A DNA stretch of 64,000 nucleotides from positions 4,469,001 through 4,533,000 of the forward strand of contig JAKZAN010000006.1 in NCBI GenBank assembly GCA_023053545.1, written 5' to 3'. Origin of the DNA: Lepidurus packardi. Its lineage: Eukaryota > Arthropoda > Branchiopoda > Notostraca > Triopsidae. Each line of letters opens with the position of its first letter. The stretch's first letter is position 1. The notes under the pieces are model-generated. The model saw only the letters and a program-made list of their open reading frames with translations, made no database searches and was not told the origin of the DNA. The translations under genes were made by a program, and so were the position numbers. Positions 62,730-64,000 of this stretch are shown piece after piece.

Positions 62730-63426
62730 GAAATTCCAGAAATCCAAGTTTTTACCCAATTCGACGACACATCTTCGTTCCTACGTTTTTAAACTATTTG
62801 AAATTTACAATTGAAATTCGTAACCAAAATGGATTTTTCTACATGTTAACATGATCGGTTGTGTTGTACAATCCAAATGCGATAAATTTAATAAACCTTT
62901 ATAAAGTTGAAATGGGTCTTTCAATCTATTGTCGTCCAGGGAGTAACATAAAAAGACTACAAAAGCTTGCCATAGAATAAAAAAATCGAGAGGTCTACAC
63001 AATTTATGCTATCGATGACAGCAAAGTTGAACACACGCGGTCTGAGAAGAAATTGTGTCAAAATCTCAAAACGGAGATTCTTTCACAGAAGTAAAGGTTA
63101 ACATGATTGGCCAAGACGTGGAAAAAGGGGGAAAACTTTTGTACAAGCTGCTATACAAAGGTCAGACTGCCCATCTTTTCTGTTTCCGATAAAATGGAGA
63201 TGAAAATTGATTGTTCACTTCACAAGGCACTAAGGTAAACGGATTATCAGTTGAAACTAAGAAAAAAGTTCGACTTTTTGGCACGTTAAAAAGGCACCTT
63301 CATTCAAATCCTTCTGCGAATGTAGCAAGTGTTAATTTAGTGAGAAAAGAACGTTTCTCCTACTTGGTGGGGGCCGAACTTGGTTTTTACAGCGAGTAAC
63401 AAATTCAGGTTGATAAAAAGAAATGT
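62730..63426. other. PIGW/laminin convergent intergenic stretch
   Basis: About 700 bp between two stop codons. An AATAAA near 62891 suits the PIGW 3' end. No other feature was recognised. Confidence 0.45.
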
Positions 63427-64000
63427 CTACTTCTGACAAGTGCGGTAAAATTCTGAGCGATCGCCAATAAACGCCAAGTAATCAGACATTCGTACGGTTA
63501 ACGCCATAATCTCTTCGGATAAATCCACCATTTTCTTTTCGTGCAAAGAATACTCCTCTTCCATTTCTGAAAAATCAAAACAATTTAACATTAAGCTAAC
63601 TCGAACGTTAAGGATAATATTAAGTTAATATTTAAGACACTCAGAACGTAAAACGAATCACTCTTTAAGATACGCACGCACAATTTGAAAATTAATAACA
63701 CTTTTCAGTTTCACACCAAAATAACGGCTATTTTACCTCGGATTTCGAGAACCTTCGAACTAACGTTCGCTGCGAGCCTATTCGCACGTTCTTGCAAGCG
63801 AGCCGCCCTGTCTCGAGCCAAACCGCCAGCTTGGGACTTCTCGTCTAAGGCCTGTGAAGCCCGCTGGTACGCGGTTTCGAGTTCAGCGGCGTCTTGCGAA
63901 GCCTTGCCGGCTAAGGTAGAAGCCGTTGCGGACTCGCGACCCGCTTCTTTCACGTCCCTTTCGTTCTTCAGCACGCGACGCTGCAACTCCTTCAAACGAT
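63427..64000 (-). CDS. Laminin short-chain C-terminus, beta-like; gene runs off the right edge
   Basis: Two exons are visible: 63737 to beyond 64000, and 63427-63566, joined in phase 1. The protein is a long charged coiled coil with Ala/Leu/Arg heptads (LQRRVLKNERDVKEAGRES, RDRAARLQERANRLAANV). It ends FYRTCQK, with a near-terminal cysteine like the one that links laminin beta and gamma chains. The gene continues upstream off the right edge, so the globular and EGF-like domains cannot be seen. Laminin beta is preferred on the C-terminal Cys pattern; laminin gamma or another coiled-coil protein is possible. Confidence 0.6.

Overview
This is a gene-dense piece of an animal nuclear genome. Nearly every gene is broken by short GT-AG introns, mostly 50-150 bp, in AT-rich flanks. 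The gene set points to an arthropod: a Slob-like pseudokinase, a laminin chain, TATA plus TCAGT initiator promoters and short TTAGG tracts. The high intron number and the glycine/tyrosine-rich secreted peptides would suit a crustacean, but that placement is inference.

Layout, left to right: 3'-truncated BUD23 (-), HYI (+), a REX1BD-like gene (-), RTCB (+), RAP1 (-), WASHC4/SWIP (+), a LURAP1/FAM89-like adaptor (-), a Slob/PXK-type pseudokinase with two alternative first exons (-), an uncharacterised membrane-anchored EHD-like GTPase (+), mRpS23 (-), DDX11/CHL1 (+), two Gly/Tyr-rich secreted peptide genes (+), four tandem GGGGY-repeat secreted peptide genes (+), GTF3C1 (TFIIIC largest subunit, 28 exons, -), PIGW (+), and the 3' end of a laminin chain (-). 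Gene models were built by hand: splice sites were chosen so that all exon phases close and so that the proteins follow the known families.

Most genes are unrelated housekeeping genes, often in head-to-head pairs that share short intergenic promoters: BUD23/HYI, REX1BD/RTCB, RAP1/WASHC4, mRpS23/DDX11 and GTF3C1/PIGW. The interval at 38-50 kb is different. It is an expanded array of small TATA-driven secreted peptide genes that share exon layout, promoter elements and 3' UTR sequence, so they are recent duplicates.

The most interesting points are the uncharacterised EHD-like membrane GTPase at 29.5-32.5 kb; the modular all-phase-1 GGGGY gene family with its shared promoter box; duplicated MFNMY alternative first exons in the Slob-like gene; a small hairpin repeat found in three separate GTF3C1 introns; a hAT-type MITE at 33.5-33.9 kb; and a one-base frameshift at a homopolymer in the last GTF3C1 exon.
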